Below the pieces are notes generated by a model. The model had not been told where the DNA came from. It did no database searches and saw nothing but the letters and a program-made list of their open reading frames with translations. This document shows positions 1 to 9,096 of a stretch of 64,000 nt of DNA, piece after piece. The stretch is from Vagococcus salmoninarum. GTDB taxonomy: Bacteria; Bacillota; Bacilli; Lactobacillales; Vagococcaceae. Every line of letters starts with the position of its first letter. The first letter of the stretch is position 1. Position numbers and translations under genes: made by a program. The stretch spans positions 62,001 through 126,000 of the forward strand of contig NZ_NGJU01000004.1 in assembly GCF_003987495.1 (NCBI RefSeq), read 5' to 3'.

Positions 1-1879
1 CAGCTTGTTCTGCTTTTAACGTGACAACTTCTTCTGATAATTTATCAAAAATAAGTTGTAGCTCGTCATGTTCCTCTTGAATCTCAGCTCGTTCTGCTTT
101 TAGTAACTCCGCCTCCGCCTGGATTGGTGCATATTCAGCTCGCAACTTATCTGCTGCTTCTTTAGTAGTTAGATAATTATTGTGGGCTGATTCGTAACTT
201 TTTTGTAACTCTTCATAACTTACTTTCGCTTTTTCAAGCTCTACTAGAACTAATTCATAGTGACCGGTCAATTCATTAAATTCTTTAGTTAATTTTTCAT
301 AAGTGACTTTGGCTTCTTCGTAACTTTGACGAGCTGTTTCATATTGTGCCAATAATGGTTGGTACTCTGCGTCCAACTTACCATAGTCCCCTTGAAGAAC
401 AGCTAAATCATCACGTAACGTTATGATTTCTGCTTGGGTTTCTTGATACTTAACAAGTAAATCTTCATAGGCTTTTTTCGTTTCTGTGTATTCTGCTAAC
501 ACTTTTTTATACTCTTCAGTATCGGTTTGGCCATTAGCCTCAAATTCCGCCAGTTGTTTTTCATAATTAGTTAATTTTACATCATACTTATTTTTTTCTT
601 CTTCATAATCACTAGCTTCAAGCTCTAAATCTGCTAGTTTTTCTTTGTAATCAACTAAACTCACTTGGTACTCTGCTAATTTTTTCTCATATGGCGCCTT
701 AGCTGCTTCAAAATCAGCTACGATTTTTTGATGCTCGACAACACTTGCTTCGTGTTTTGTCAGTTCGGCTTGATAACTTGGAAGTTTTTCTTGGTATTCA
801 GCTAAAAATGCTTGATAATCCGCAATTTGAGCTTTGGTTTCAGCAAGTTCGACTTGATAAGCTGCTTTCTGTTCTTCATACTTAGCTAATTCTTCATTAT
901 AAACCAGTATTTTTTGATCGAATTCTGCCAATTTAACATCATAATCAGCTAACTTTTCATCATAGGCTGTTAACTTAACTTCATACTCCGCTAATTGCTC
1001 CTCATAGTTTACTAAAGTTGGCTGATATTCCGCTAACTTTTCTTCAAACTCTGCTAACTTTGGATTATATTCCGCTAATTTTTGCATAAAAACAGTTAAT
1101 TTTTCATTATAAGCTGCTAAAGTTCCTTCGTACTCCTGTTGAGCTTTTAAATACTCAACGACTGTTGTGTTTTCGTACTCTGCTAACTCTTCCTCAAATT
1201 TAGCTAGTTCTTCGTTGTATTTCTCTAATTCTTCGTTATAACTCAACACTTTACTATCATAACTCGCCAAAATTTCTTCATAAGCTACTTTGGCTAGTTG
1301 ATAATCTGCCATCATGCCTTCGTATTTTTCCAACAACTCTTGATACTCAGCTGAATCTTCTTTAAACTCGGCTAATAGCACTTGATAACCTGCTAACATG
1401 CCTTCGTAATTTGTTAATTGACCTTGATAAATTTTGCGTTTATCTTGGAAATCGGCTAACTTTAGTTCGTAGTCTTTGACATACTCAAGGTACACATCAG
1501 AAGCTTCTAAGTGTTCTGCTAACTGGATTTGATAATCCGCTAAATCACCTTCGTAGTTTTCTTTTAAAAGAGTGTAGTCCGCCTGAACGCCTTCAACTGT
1601 TGTCAACTTGTCTTTCAAGTCATTTATTAACGTTTGGTATTCTTCTTGTAATTTTGTGTATTCAGCTAATTTTTCTTCATATTCCGCTAAATCAAATGCT
1701 TCAATTTCGGCTTTTTTAGCTGATAGCTCTGCTAGTCGTTGCTCCATGCCTTTTTCTTCTGCCGCAAAAGCCGGTAGAATAGGTAAGACACTACTCCCAA
1801 TTGTCAGAGCTGCCATACTTCCTGTCAGCCATTTTTTTGGTTTTTTCCACGTGTGTTTTCGCCTATTTTTTCTGTCCAT
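1..1879 (-). CDS. Very long secreted Tyr/Leu heptad-repeat coiled-coil protein (3' end outside window)
   Basis: I do not recognise a named family. The visible 626 residues start at an ATG preceded by AAAGGAGAT. Residues 1-40 form a long signal peptide: a basic N-region, a hydrophobic stretch and a PAFA-A cleavage site near residue 40. Almost everything after that is an unbroken heptad pattern, for example YEEQLAE then YEVKLTA then YDEKLAD, with Tyr/Phe at one core position and Leu at the other (spacing 4 and 3). This is a parallel coiled coil with a tyrosine-rich core. One small break, near an NGQTDTEE segment, interrupts it. No LPXTG, LysM or enzyme domain is visible because the C-terminus lies off the left edge. 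It is most likely a cell-surface or secreted fibrous protein; adhesin or cell-wall spacer roles are guesses. Confidence 0.85.
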   Translation of the reverse strand, partial: MDRKNRRKHTWKKPKKWLTGSMAALTIGSSVLPILPAFAAEEKGMEQRLAELSAKKAEIEAFDLAEYEEKLAEYTKLQEEYQTLINDLKDKLTTVEGVQADYTLLKENYEGDLADYQIQLAEHLEASDVYLEYVKDYELKLADFQDKRKIYQGQLTNYEGMLAGYQVLLAEFKEDSAEYQELLEKYEGMMADYQLAKVAYEEILASYDSKVLSYNEELEKYNEELAKFEEELAEYENTTVVEYLKAQQEYEGTLAAYNEKLTVFMQKLAEYNPKLAEFEEKLAEYQPTLVNYEEQLAEYEVKLTAYDEKLADYDVKLAEFDQKILVYNEELAKYEEQKAAYQVELAETKAQIADYQAFLAEYQEKLPSYQAELTKHEASVVEHQKIVADFEAAKAPYEKKLAEYQVSLVDYKEKLADLELEASDYEEEKNKYDVKLTNYEKQLAEFEANGQTDTEEYKKVLAEYTETKKAYEDLLVKYQETQAEIITLRDDLAVLQGDYGKLDAEYQPLLAQYETARQSYEEAKVTYEKLTKEFNELTGHYELVLVELEKAKVSYEELQKSYESAHNNYLTTKEAADKLRAEYAPIQAEAELLKAERAEIQEEHDELQLIFDKLSEEVVTLKAEQA

Positions 1880-1934
1880 TTTATATCTCCTTTTTGAATA
1901 TAAGTTTTCACAAAGAAACTTCTAATTTAAAATC

Positions 1935-1964
1935 ATAATAACACAGGCTTGCCATTTTTGTCCA
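1935..1964 (-). promoter_or_regulatory. Probable promoter of the heptad-repeat protein gene
   Basis: On the minus strand, TGGACA is followed after 18 bp by TATTAT, about 55 bp upstream of the ATG at 1879. The fit to a sigma-A promoter is fair; the surrounding DNA is AT-rich, so a chance match is possible. Confidence 0.4.
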
Positions 1965-2265
1965 TATTTGTTATTTAATTTCTTTCTTTTTTTCAAAAAT
2001 CACATATTTTATGTTTCCGAAAATAATAAAAGTGTTCATTTAACTTGATTTAACGGTAAAAAAGAACAATAAAGACGGTTTAACGAAATAATCAATTTTA
2101 TTTGAATGAAAAAGAATAAACTAACCACGTTATTTAATTATTGTTCTCACTTTTCAAAAAACAAACTTTTTTGTAAAAAGAAAGATAAATCACCATTTTT
2201 ATAAAAGTAATAATAATCCCCCTCTTTTTCATTAATCCTTTTATTATGAATGATAATTTATTCAA
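1965..2265. other. AT-rich intergenic stretch, no gene seen
   Basis: About 300 bp without a plausible reading frame. It holds a 10-bp inverted repeat (AGAACAATAA at 2063-2072 and its complement at 2138-2147) and two copies of a TTTAACG motif. It probably carries upstream regulatory DNA for the gene that starts at 1879. I see no small RNA signature. Confidence 0.4.
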
Positions 2266-2302
2266 CAAAAAAACAACGAGCTAAGATGCCACTCGTTGTT
2301 TT
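2266..2302 (-). terminator. Terminator after the amino acid permease
   Basis: AACAACGAG and CTCGTTGTT form a 9-bp stem with an 11-nt loop, followed on the minus strand by a run of T. It sits about 20 bp beyond the permease stop codon. Confidence 0.85.
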
Positions 2303-2322
2303 TGATTGTAACTTCTTTGAGG

Positions 2323-3669
2323 TTAAATCTTAGCTTGTTTTTGATAATACCAACTACCAGCTAAACAAAATAAACCACAAATAACAATAAAACTCAGAAC
2401 ATACATAGGATTAGAGATAATCCCTCCTAAGACAATAATCAGACTGCCAACTATCCCGATAATTGGCGCTATTACACCTTTAAACCAACTTTTTATTTCT
2501 CCTTGTAATGTTAGCTTAATAATTTTTAGATACAGCAGTGGATAACAGATATAGCCAAAAACAATCGCAATTTCACTAATATCCCCACCAGCTAGGATGC
2601 CAGTCTTTTGAGTTAGATAATGAACTAGCATCCAAAATAAAGCCGAGCCATAAGACAACCAAAAAGAACCAAAGGACAACTGTTTTTTTTGATCTATTTT
2701 AGCAATTTTCTCCGAATAAGGCAGCATGCCTTTAGCTGCTAAGGCTTGAGGCATCCGTAAGTTGCCTAAAGTCACGCCGTTACAAACCCCTAGCACGGAG
2801 ACTATTACAAACAAAGTAATGATTGTGCCACCTTGTTTGCCTAACAACCACTGACCAACAGCGTAGACTGATTGATCACCAGCTGCCAAGATGTATTCAG
2901 GCCCTAATATTTGATTCATGCCTAAAAAGTAAGTCACATAGACAATCAAGACTACTAAAGGACCAATTGTTAAGGCTAAGGGCATTGTCCGTTTAGGATT
3001 TTTTATTTCATTAGTGATACTAATAGCAATTGGCCAGCCATCATAAGAAAAGGCTACTGGTGCTAAGGCAGCTAGCCAGCCCCAACCGACATTCGTTTTT
3101 GGTACTGAAACCATTTCAGGTGGGATGCTGGGCACTTCTTTTGTCCAAAAGAAACCGACTAAGGCAATGCCAATCAAAGGTACTAACTTAACGTAGGTTG
3201 AAATGACTTGAAAACGGCCACCTAAAATTAATGATAGGTAGTTCATACCATAAATACCACTTAAGTAAGCCAAGCCGATTAAAATTTGCCATTCTAACGT
3301 ATTAGGTAACCCTAAGATAATTAATGTGTAAATTCCCGCAGCCCAGGCAACGACGACATTAATCGTAGGATAGTATAAAAAGGTTTGAAACCAGCCAAAG
3401 CCATTGGCTGCTTTTGGTGAAATAAATTCTTCAAAATAACCGACTAAGCCACCACTTTTATTCGTTCTAACTGACAATTCTGTTAAGCTAATACTGCCAA
3501 AAATAATACTTAAAGCGCCAATTCCAAGAACTAAGACGCCTAACCAGACATTCCCACCGGTAAATTGTAAAATATTATCAGCTTTAAAAAATATGCCTGA
3601 GCCGATACAAATCCCGACAATCATCGTAATGGCTGTCATTAACCCATAGTGCTGCTCTTCTTTTTTCAT
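2323..3669 (-). CDS. APC-superfamily amino acid permease
   Basis: 448 residues, with about 12 hydrophobic membrane segments. The N-terminal GICIGSGIFFKAD motif is the substrate-binding unwound helix 1 (GSGIF) of the APC/LAT family, and the protein resembles the SteT (YkbA) serine/threonine exchanger group. It would move amino acids across the cytoplasmic membrane; the exact substrate cannot be read from sequence. The start has an AAGGAAG ribosome binding site. It is a single-gene unit, with its own terminator downstream and the terminator of the upstream pyruvate dikinase regulator before it. Confidence 0.9.
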   Translation of the reverse strand: MKKEEQHYGLMTAITMIVGICIGSGIFFKADNILQFTGGNVWLGVLVLGIGALSIIFGSISLTELSVRTNKSGGLVGYFEEFISPKAANGFGWFQTFLYYPTINVVVAWAAGIYTLIILGLPNTLEWQILIGLAYLSGIYGMNYLSLILGGRFQVISTYVKLVPLIGIALVGFFWTKEVPSIPPEMVSVPKTNVGWGWLAALAPVAFSYDGWPIAISITNEIKNPKRTMPLALTIGPLVVLIVYVTYFLGMNQILGPEYILAAGDQSVYAVGQWLLGKQGGTIITLFVIVSVLGVCNGVTLGNLRMPQALAAKGMLPYSEKIAKIDQKKQLSFGSFWLSYGSALFWMLVHYLTQKTGILAGGDISEIAIVFGYICYPLLYLKIIKLTLQGEIKSWFKGVIAPIIGIVGSLIIVLGGIISNPMYVLSFIVICGLFCLAGSWYYQKQAKI

Positions 3670-3770
3670 CTAATTATCTTCCTTTTATATACATCATTAT
3701 ACTCTCTTAATCAACGATAAATTATATCACACTCTCTCAAAGAAAACCGTTTTATATTCGAATTTTAATC

Positions 3771-3813
3771 AAAAAAGACATTACTAATAAACTGGCTGTT
3801 TACTAGTAATGTC
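3771..3813 (-). terminator. Terminator of the ccpN-regulatory protein operon
   Basis: AGACATTACTA and TAGTAATGTCT form a long stem followed by TTTTTT on the minus strand, just after the stop codon at 3828. Confidence 0.9.
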
Positions 3814-3827
3814 TGACTATTAGTTGC

Positions 3828-4634
3828 TTAGTAGTTTTTGTTAAAGCCTTCAATAATCGCTGCGGTCTCTTCGACTGCCTTATCATCAACTTTTACGACG
3901 TGGGCATTTAAGCGCTTAAACAAGTCTTCTGCATACAATACTTCTTCTTGAATTCGCTCAATATTAGCATACTTAGAATCGCCATTTAAACCTAAGCCGT
4001 TTAAACGTGATTGTCTAATTTTTAAAATACGTTCTGGATCAGCTGTTAAGCCAATAATTTTTTCTGCGGGAATGTCAAATAGTTCTTCTGGTAATGGCAC
4101 TTCCGGAATTAATGGTAAGTTAGACACTTTGTAAGATTTGTTAGCTAAGTACATGCTTAAAGGTGTTTTTGAAGTTCTAGAGACTCCTAAAATCACAAAA
4201 TCAGATTGTTTAAAGCCACGAGAATCTTTACCATCGTCATACTTAATCGCAAACTCAATGGCTGCTACGCGATTAAAGTATTCTTGGTTTAACTTATGTA
4301 AAGCACCTGGCTCCTCTTTAGCAATAATTCCCGTTTTCCCTTGAATTAACTGCGTTAAGGGTGTCATAAAGTCAACATAATCAAGGCCTGTTTTTTGAGA
4401 AAATTCGGTTAAAACAGCAACTAATTCTTGATTAACTAATGTCGCTACAACGACTGCTCGTTCGTTTAATGCATCAGCTAAAATTTTCTTTAAGTCCGCT
4501 TCATTATTAATAAATGGAAAACGGCGAATATCGGTAGCTTCAATATCTGGAAATTGGGCCATCACTGCGGAAATAACTTTTTGAGCAGTTTCGCCAACTG
4601 AATCTGATACAATAAATAAGTTTGCTTTTGTCAT
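3828..4634 (-). CDS. Pyruvate, phosphate dikinase regulatory protein (YqfL/PDRP family)
   Basis: This is the bifunctional kinase/phosphorylase of the former DUF299 family. Family members use ADP to phosphorylate the regulatory Thr of pyruvate phosphate dikinase, and phosphate to remove it. The P-loop-like GVSRTSKT motif lies near residue 150. Of two in-frame ATGs, the second (4634) is preferred because GAGGA lies 9 nt before it and only 1-2 nt before the first. The gene follows the CcpN-like repressor after a short gap and its natural target, ppdK, is 0.7 kb upstream, so the substrate assignment is well supported by context. In Bacillus the homologous yqfL sits beside ccpN in the same way. 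Confidence 0.92.
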   Translation of the reverse strand: MTKANLFIVSDSVGETAQKVISAVMAQFPDIEATDIRRFPFINNEADLKKILADALNERAVVVATLVNQELVAVLTEFSQKTGLDYVDFMTPLTQLIQGKTGIIAKEEPGALHKLNQEYFNRVAAIEFAIKYDDGKDSRGFKQSDFVILGVSRTSKTPLSMYLANKSYKVSNLPLIPEVPLPEELFDIPAEKIIGLTADPERILKIRQSRLNGLGLNGDSKYANIERIQEEVLYAEDLFKRLNAHVVKVDDKAVEETAAIIEGFNKNY

Positions 4635-4649
4635 ATTTTTCATTCCTCT

Positions 4650-5288
4650 TTATTCTTCTTTATTTTTTTCGACTTCATAACCTGCGGCAATAAAGTGACT
4701 TAATAATTTACTTTTAGAAATTTTTCCGATAACTTTTTTACTGTTTTCTGGATCAATGACTGGTAGTGAATCGACTTGTTGATGAATAATCAAGTAACCG
4801 GCATCAATAATTCGCTCCTTAGGGGTGACCGTCACGATATTTGGCATTCGTGTCATAATCATTCCAACGGGAACAGCACTAATATTTGGGTTATTGACGG
4901 TCGCTCTTAATAAATCTTTCCGTGAGACTAAGCCGACAAAATCGCCCTCTTCATCAATGACATAGAGACTACCCGTATCGTGCATAAACAAGTCAGTAAT
5001 GCCATCTTGGATTGAAGTCGTTTGTTTAATAAAGACTGGTGGAACCATAATATCTTGTAACTTTAAATGAAACAATTCTTCGTACAGGAGTGGTTCAATT
5101 GTTTGTCCTGAATAGATGTAACCGACTTTTGGACGAGCATCTAGGATGCCAGTCATTGTCAACAAAGACAAATCATTACGTAAGGTCGGTTTCGTCAAGC
5201 CAAGTTGTTGCGCAATTTTATCTCCACTAATTGGTTCTTGACTCTTGACTATCTTGATAATTGTTTTTTGTCGTTCTGATAGCTCCAT
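4650..5288 (-). CDS. ccpN: CcpN-like transcriptional repressor (winged HTH + two CBS domains)
   Basis: 212 residues. A DeoR-type helix-turn-helix fills residues 1-60 (DKIAQQLGLTKPTLRNDLSLL). Two CBS domains follow at about 80-200, which in CcpN sense ATP/ADP. In Bacillus subtilis, CcpN represses gluconeogenic genes (gapB, pckA) on glucose. Here it lies between ppdK and the dikinase regulator, so control of ppdK is the obvious inference. A perfect TAAGACGTCTTA palindrome lies 41 bp upstream of its start, and a near copy lies before ppdK, suggesting autorepression and ppdK repression. The ribosome binding site is GAGGGATAAACT before the ATG. Confidence 0.88.
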   Translation of the reverse strand: MELSERQKTIIKIVKSQEPISGDKIAQQLGLTKPTLRNDLSLLTMTGILDARPKVGYIYSGQTIEPLLYEELFHLKLQDIMVPPVFIKQTTSIQDGITDLFMHDTGSLYVIDEEGDFVGLVSRKDLLRATVNNPNISAVPVGMIMTRMPNIVTVTPKERIIDAGYLIIHQQVDSLPVIDPENSKKVIGKISKSKLLSHFIAAGYEVEKNKEE

Positions 5289-5328
5289 AGTTTATCCCTC
5301 ATCTTATTGGTTAGTCAAATCCATTATA

Positions 5329-5340
5329 TAAGACGTCTTA
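5329..5340. promoter_or_regulatory. Candidate CcpN operator upstream of ccpN
   Basis: A perfect 12-bp palindrome, TAAGACGTCTTA. The closely related AATAAGACGTATTATT stands upstream of ppdK. Assignment to the CcpN-like protein is inferred from position and recurrence only. Confidence 0.5.
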
Positions 5341-5375
5341 ATTAAATACAATAGGTTTCAATTAACTTTATTTTT

Positions 5376-7997
5376 TTATTTTTGTGTTTCAATAGCAGCT
5401 TGAGCCACTGCTAAACGAGCAATTGGCACTCTGAAGGGCGAACAAGAGACATAATCAAGCCCTAATTTTTGGAAAAAGGCAATTGATTTAGGATCGCCAC
5501 CGACTTCCCCACAGACCCCAATTTTGAAATCAGGCTTAACGTCACGCGCCGTTTCGACGGCAATTTTCATTAATTCGCCAACTCCTTCAACATCGACAGT
5601 TTGGAAAGGATCTGCTGGTAAGACATTCTCTTGTTGGTATTTAGTAATAAATTTACCGGCATCGTCTCGAGAATAGCCATAAGTCATTTGAGTCAGATCG
5701 TTCGTTCCAAAACTAAAGAACTCCGCTTCTTCCGCAAGTTGGTCGGCAATTAGACAGGCTCTTGGCAACTCAATCATCGTCCCGATGGTGTAATTCACAA
5801 TCGTTTTTTCAGCTTTCATGACTTCTTGAATGACTTGGGTTAATAGCTCTTTTAAGAGAACTAATTCCTGTTTCAACCCAACTAATGGAATCATGATTTC
5901 CGGCGACACTTGGATGCCTTCTCGAGCTAATTGGCAGGCACTTTTGATGATGGCTGCGACTTGCATTTCATAAATTTCTGGGAAAGTCACGCCGAGACGA
6001 CAGCCACGATGGCCTAGCATCGGATTTGTTTCATGTAATTCGTTGATTCGGCTTTGGAGACTCTCTAAGTCTTGACCTAATTCCGTCGCTAATGCGACTT
6101 CTTCTTTTAAACTATGAGGTAAAAATTCATGTAAGGGTGGATCTAACAACCGAATCACAATCTCTTTGGATTTAGTTTTCTTAAAGATTTGCGTGAAATC
6201 TTCTGTTTGCATATGAAGTAAGGCAGCTAAAGGATTTGCCCGTTTGCCTTGACTTTCAGCTAAGATTAAACGGCGCATTTCCCGTAAACGGGGGCCTTCG
6301 AAAAACATATGCTCGGTTCTAGCTAAACCGATCCCTACCGCTCCAAAATGGAAGGCTTGGGCAATGTCTTGAGGGGTTTCAGCATTGGCTCTGACTTTCA
6401 TCGTTGCTAACTCATCAGCCCAAGTCATTAATTCTCTAAAGACTTCAGTTTCTTCATTTTTTTCAGTTGGTAACTCACCTAAGTAAACTTTTCCGTGACT
6501 GCCATCAACAGAGATCACATCCCCTGCTTGTAAAACCCCACCTTGGTAACGAACGGTTCTAACAGTTTCATTGATTTCTAAATCATTACAACCAGCCACA
6601 CAACAAGTCCCCATTCCCCGGGCGACAACAGCAGCATGGGAAGTCATTCCGCCACGACTCGTGACGATTGCTTCACTAATACTCATAGCTTCCACATCTT
6701 CTGGCGACGTTTCTTGACGAACTAAGATGACTTTATGGCCTTTCGCTACTTGTGCTTTGGCTTCATTTGTATCAAAGACAATAATCCCCGTGGCGGCTCC
6801 AGGACTTGCCGGTAAACCAGAACCGACTTTTTCAGCTGATTTTAAACCGGCTAACGTAAAGACTGGGTGCAGTAATTGATCAATCATCTCTGGCTCAATC
6901 CGCATAATGCCTTCCGCTTTCGTTAAAACACCTTCAGTAACTAAATCATGGGCTACTTGGAAAGCCGAACGGGCAGTCCGCTTGCCATTACGAGTTTGTA
7001 AGAAGTAAAGTTTGCCTTCTTCAATTGTAAATTCAATGTCTTGCATGTCCCGATAATGTTCTTCTAGCAGCTTCGCTGTAGTAATAAATTCTTGATGAAT
7101 CTCTGGCATAATTTCAGCTAGTTTAGCTAATGGTTCTGGGGTACGAATCCCTGCTACCACATCTTCCCCTTGGGCATTCACTAAAAACTCACCGAAAATC
7201 GCTTTATCGCCAGTCGCTGGATTACGTGTAAAAGCCACGCCGGTTCCACTATTTTCGCCACTATTGCCAAAGACCATCGTTTGAATGTTTACTGCTGTGC
7301 CTAAATTATGATCAATGTCATTTAAATTACGATAAACTTTCGCCCGGTGGTTGTTCCACGAACGAAAAACCGCTTCAATCGCTAAAAATAATTGGTCCAT
7401 CGGTTCTTGAGGGAAGCTCTTATGAATGGTCTCCTCATAAATATCTTGATACGCTTTAACGACTTGTTGTAAGTCTTCTGCTGTTAATTCTGTGTCCGAT
7501 TGGTAATCGTATTGATCTTTTAAATAATCTAAGTATTGTTCAAAGCGGTTTTTATCAATGCCGTAAACGACATCACCAAACATTTGTAATAGACGACGGT
7601 AACAATCGTAAGCAAACCGACGATCGCCAGTTTTTTCGGCTAAGACTTCCACCGTTTTATCATTTAAACCTAAGTTTAAAATCGTATCCATCATTCCTGG
7701 CATTGAAAAGACTGAACCACTGCGAACAGATAACAGTAAAGGATCTTGGTTGTCATTAAATTTCTTACCATGTTGTTCTTCCAGTTTGCCTAAGGCCGCC
7801 AAGATTTCTTGTTTCAAATCATTCCCTAGTTCTTCTTGATTTGCTAAATAAGACATACAAGCTCCTGTACTGATCGTAAAGCCTGGGGGAACTGGTAAAC
7901 CTAAGTTAACCATCTCGGCTAAATTAGCGCCTTTGCCTCCTAAAATACTCTTCATTTCTGCATTACCTTCATAAAATTGAAAGACATTTTGATTCAT
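5376..7997 (-). CDS. ppdK: Pyruvate, phosphate dikinase
   Basis: 873 residues, the usual length. It interconverts pyruvate + ATP + phosphate and phosphoenolpyruvate + AMP + diphosphate in the cytosol. The N-terminal ATP-grasp part begins GGKGANLAEM. The swivelling phosphohistidine domain carries GGMTSHAAVVARG, with phosphorylated His454 and, two residues before it, the regulatory Thr452 targeted by the PDRP enzyme encoded nearby. The C-terminal PEP/pyruvate barrel has SFGTNDLTQMTYGYSRDD and the catalytic Cys in KIGVCGEVGGDP. It allows either PEP synthesis for gluconeogenesis or PPi-linked glycolysis. Transcription is probably controlled by the CcpN-like repressor. Confidence 0.97.
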   Translation of the reverse strand: MNQNVFQFYEGNAEMKSILGGKGANLAEMVNLGLPVPPGFTISTGACMSYLANQEELGNDLKQEILAALGKLEEQHGKKFNDNQDPLLLSVRSGSVFSMPGMMDTILNLGLNDKTVEVLAEKTGDRRFAYDCYRRLLQMFGDVVYGIDKNRFEQYLDYLKDQYDYQSDTELTAEDLQQVVKAYQDIYEETIHKSFPQEPMDQLFLAIEAVFRSWNNHRAKVYRNLNDIDHNLGTAVNIQTMVFGNSGENSGTGVAFTRNPATGDKAIFGEFLVNAQGEDVVAGIRTPEPLAKLAEIMPEIHQEFITTAKLLEEHYRDMQDIEFTIEEGKLYFLQTRNGKRTARSAFQVAHDLVTEGVLTKAEGIMRIEPEMIDQLLHPVFTLAGLKSAEKVGSGLPASPGAATGIIVFDTNEAKAQVAKGHKVILVRQETSPEDVEAMSISEAIVTSRGGMTSHAAVVARGMGTCCVAGCNDLEINETVRTVRYQGGVLQAGDVISVDGSHGKVYLGELPTEKNEETEVFRELMTWADELATMKVRANAETPQDIAQAFHFGAVGIGLARTEHMFFEGPRLREMRRLILAESQGKRANPLAALLHMQTEDFTQIFKKTKSKEIVIRLLDPPLHEFLPHSLKEEVALATELGQDLESLQSRINELHETNPMLGHRGCRLGVTFPEIYEMQVAAIIKSACQLAREGIQVSPEIMIPLVGLKQELVLLKELLTQVIQEVMKAEKTIVNYTIGTMIELPRACLIADQLAEEAEFFSFGTNDLTQMTYGYSRDDAGKFITKYQQENVLPADPFQTVDVEGVGELMKIAVETARDVKPDFKIGVCGEVGGDPKSIAFFQKLGLDYVSCSPFRVPIARLAVAQAAIETQK

Positions 7998-8016
7998 TAA
8001 CTATTTCCCACTTTCT

Positions 8017-8032
8017 AATAAGACGTATTATT
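8017..8032. promoter_or_regulatory. Candidate CcpN operator upstream of ppdK
   Basis: AATAAGACGTATTATT is a 16-bp palindrome with one mismatched pair, matching 11 of 12 positions of the palindrome before ccpN. It lies only 20 bp upstream of the ppdK start, downstream of an AT-rich promoter-like stretch (TATATATTATAAG on the minus strand), where a bound repressor would block transcription. Confidence 0.5.
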
Positions 8033-8198
8033 GACTACACTTATAATATATAGTACGTCACATTGAAAAGCAATAGCACATTCACTTTTTTATTTTATTT
8101 CCCTTTTTTGAGTTTATTAACAATCAAGCTTTTTTATTCTAATAGTTCCTTATGTTATAATGAACTTGTACTAACTATGATAAAAGTGAGGGAATTGA

Positions 8199-8876
8199 AT
8201 GTCAGAAAAAACAGTATTGTATATTGCCAGACATGGACAAACCTATTTTAATCGTTCACAGCGAGTTCAAGGTTGGTCTGATACACCATTAACACCTGAA
8301 GGAGCTCAAAATATTACTTATTTAGGTAAAGGCTTAAAAGACATCCCTTTTAAAAACGCCTACTCAAGTGATGCTGGTCGCGCCCGCGAAACGGCTCAAT
8401 TAGTTTTAGCCGAGCATCATGATCAAGGGATCGCTCATCAAATCGAACCACGGATCAGAGAATGGGGATTTGGTAGTTACGAAGGAGAATTAGAAAGTAA
8501 CTGGATGACAGAACTAGCTAAAATCGGTGGTTACGCCTCTGCTGCGGAACTCCGCTCCCAAGATATAGCTTTTGAAGACATGGCGAATGCTATTCACCAA
8601 CTAGATAATGAAGGCTGGGCTGAGAACTACGAGATGCTTGTTTCCCGTATTATGGCTGGCTATCGTCAGATCGCTGAAGAAACAGCCGCACAAGGTGGCG
8701 GTAACGTCTTTGCCGTTTCCCATGGTTTAACGATTGCTTTATTTTTGTCTTTAATCGATAAAGATTTAAAACTTCGTGGCTTAGAAAATGGTAGCATCTC
8801 TAAAATTATTTTCGAAGATGGGCAATTTACGATCGCTGAAGCTAATAACATGAGCTATATGGACAATGGCCGCTAA
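8199..8876 (+). CDS. Cytosolic histidine phosphatase (phosphoglycerate mutase-like)
   Basis: 225 residues. The N-terminal ARHGQT is the RHG motif with the catalytic His; SDAGRARETA gives the second active-site Arg; AVSHGLTIA gives the second His. It lacks a signal peptide. The family includes cofactor-dependent phosphoglycerate mutases and broad-specificity phosphatases, and the short form with no mutase insertion suggests a phosphatase. The ribosome binding site is GAGGG before the ATG. It shares the segment VQGWSDTPLT with the lipoprotein encoded at 9097-9891, so the two are paralogues with different locations. Confidence 0.88.
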   Translation: MSEKTVLYIARHGQTYFNRSQRVQGWSDTPLTPEGAQNITYLGKGLKDIPFKNAYSSDAGRARETAQLVLAEHHDQGIAHQIEPRIREWGFGSYEGELESNWMTELAKIGGYASAAELRSQDIAFEDMANAIHQLDNEGWAENYEMLVSRIMAGYRQIAEETAAQGGGNVFAVSHGLTIALFLSLIDKDLKLRGLENGSISKIIFEDGQFTIAEANNMSYMDNGR

Positions 8877-8910
8877 GTTAAGTAGTACTAAAAACTTGTT
8901 ACCCATAACA

Positions 8911-8965
8911 AATAAGCGACTTCCTCAGATTCTTTACAGAATTTGCAGTGAAGTCGCTTATTTTT
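8911..8965 (+). terminator. Terminator after the cytosolic histidine phosphatase
   Basis: ATAAGCGACTTC and GAAGTCGCTTAT form a 12-bp perfect stem around a 26-nt loop, followed by a T-rich run. Confidence 0.8.
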
Positions 8966-9096
8966 ATTGTCTATTAATAAAAGAAATGCTAATAAATTAA
9001 TGTTAAGTCTAAAATAAACAACAAAAATTAATTCTATTACTTGCGAAAGTATCACTTTTCCTTTAAAGGCCATTTAGAACCTTTCGCTCCTCCTCT

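Noticed and set aside
1608-1925. Plus-strand reading frame of 105 codons at the left edge
   Set aside because: It is a shadow of the heptad-repeat gene on the other strand, has no ribosome binding site and low-complexity sequence.
8888-9073. Minus-strand frame of 61 codons with an AAAGG before its ATG
   Set aside because: It runs through the terminator stem of the neighbouring gene, has no recognisable family and an AT-rich composition; too weak to call.
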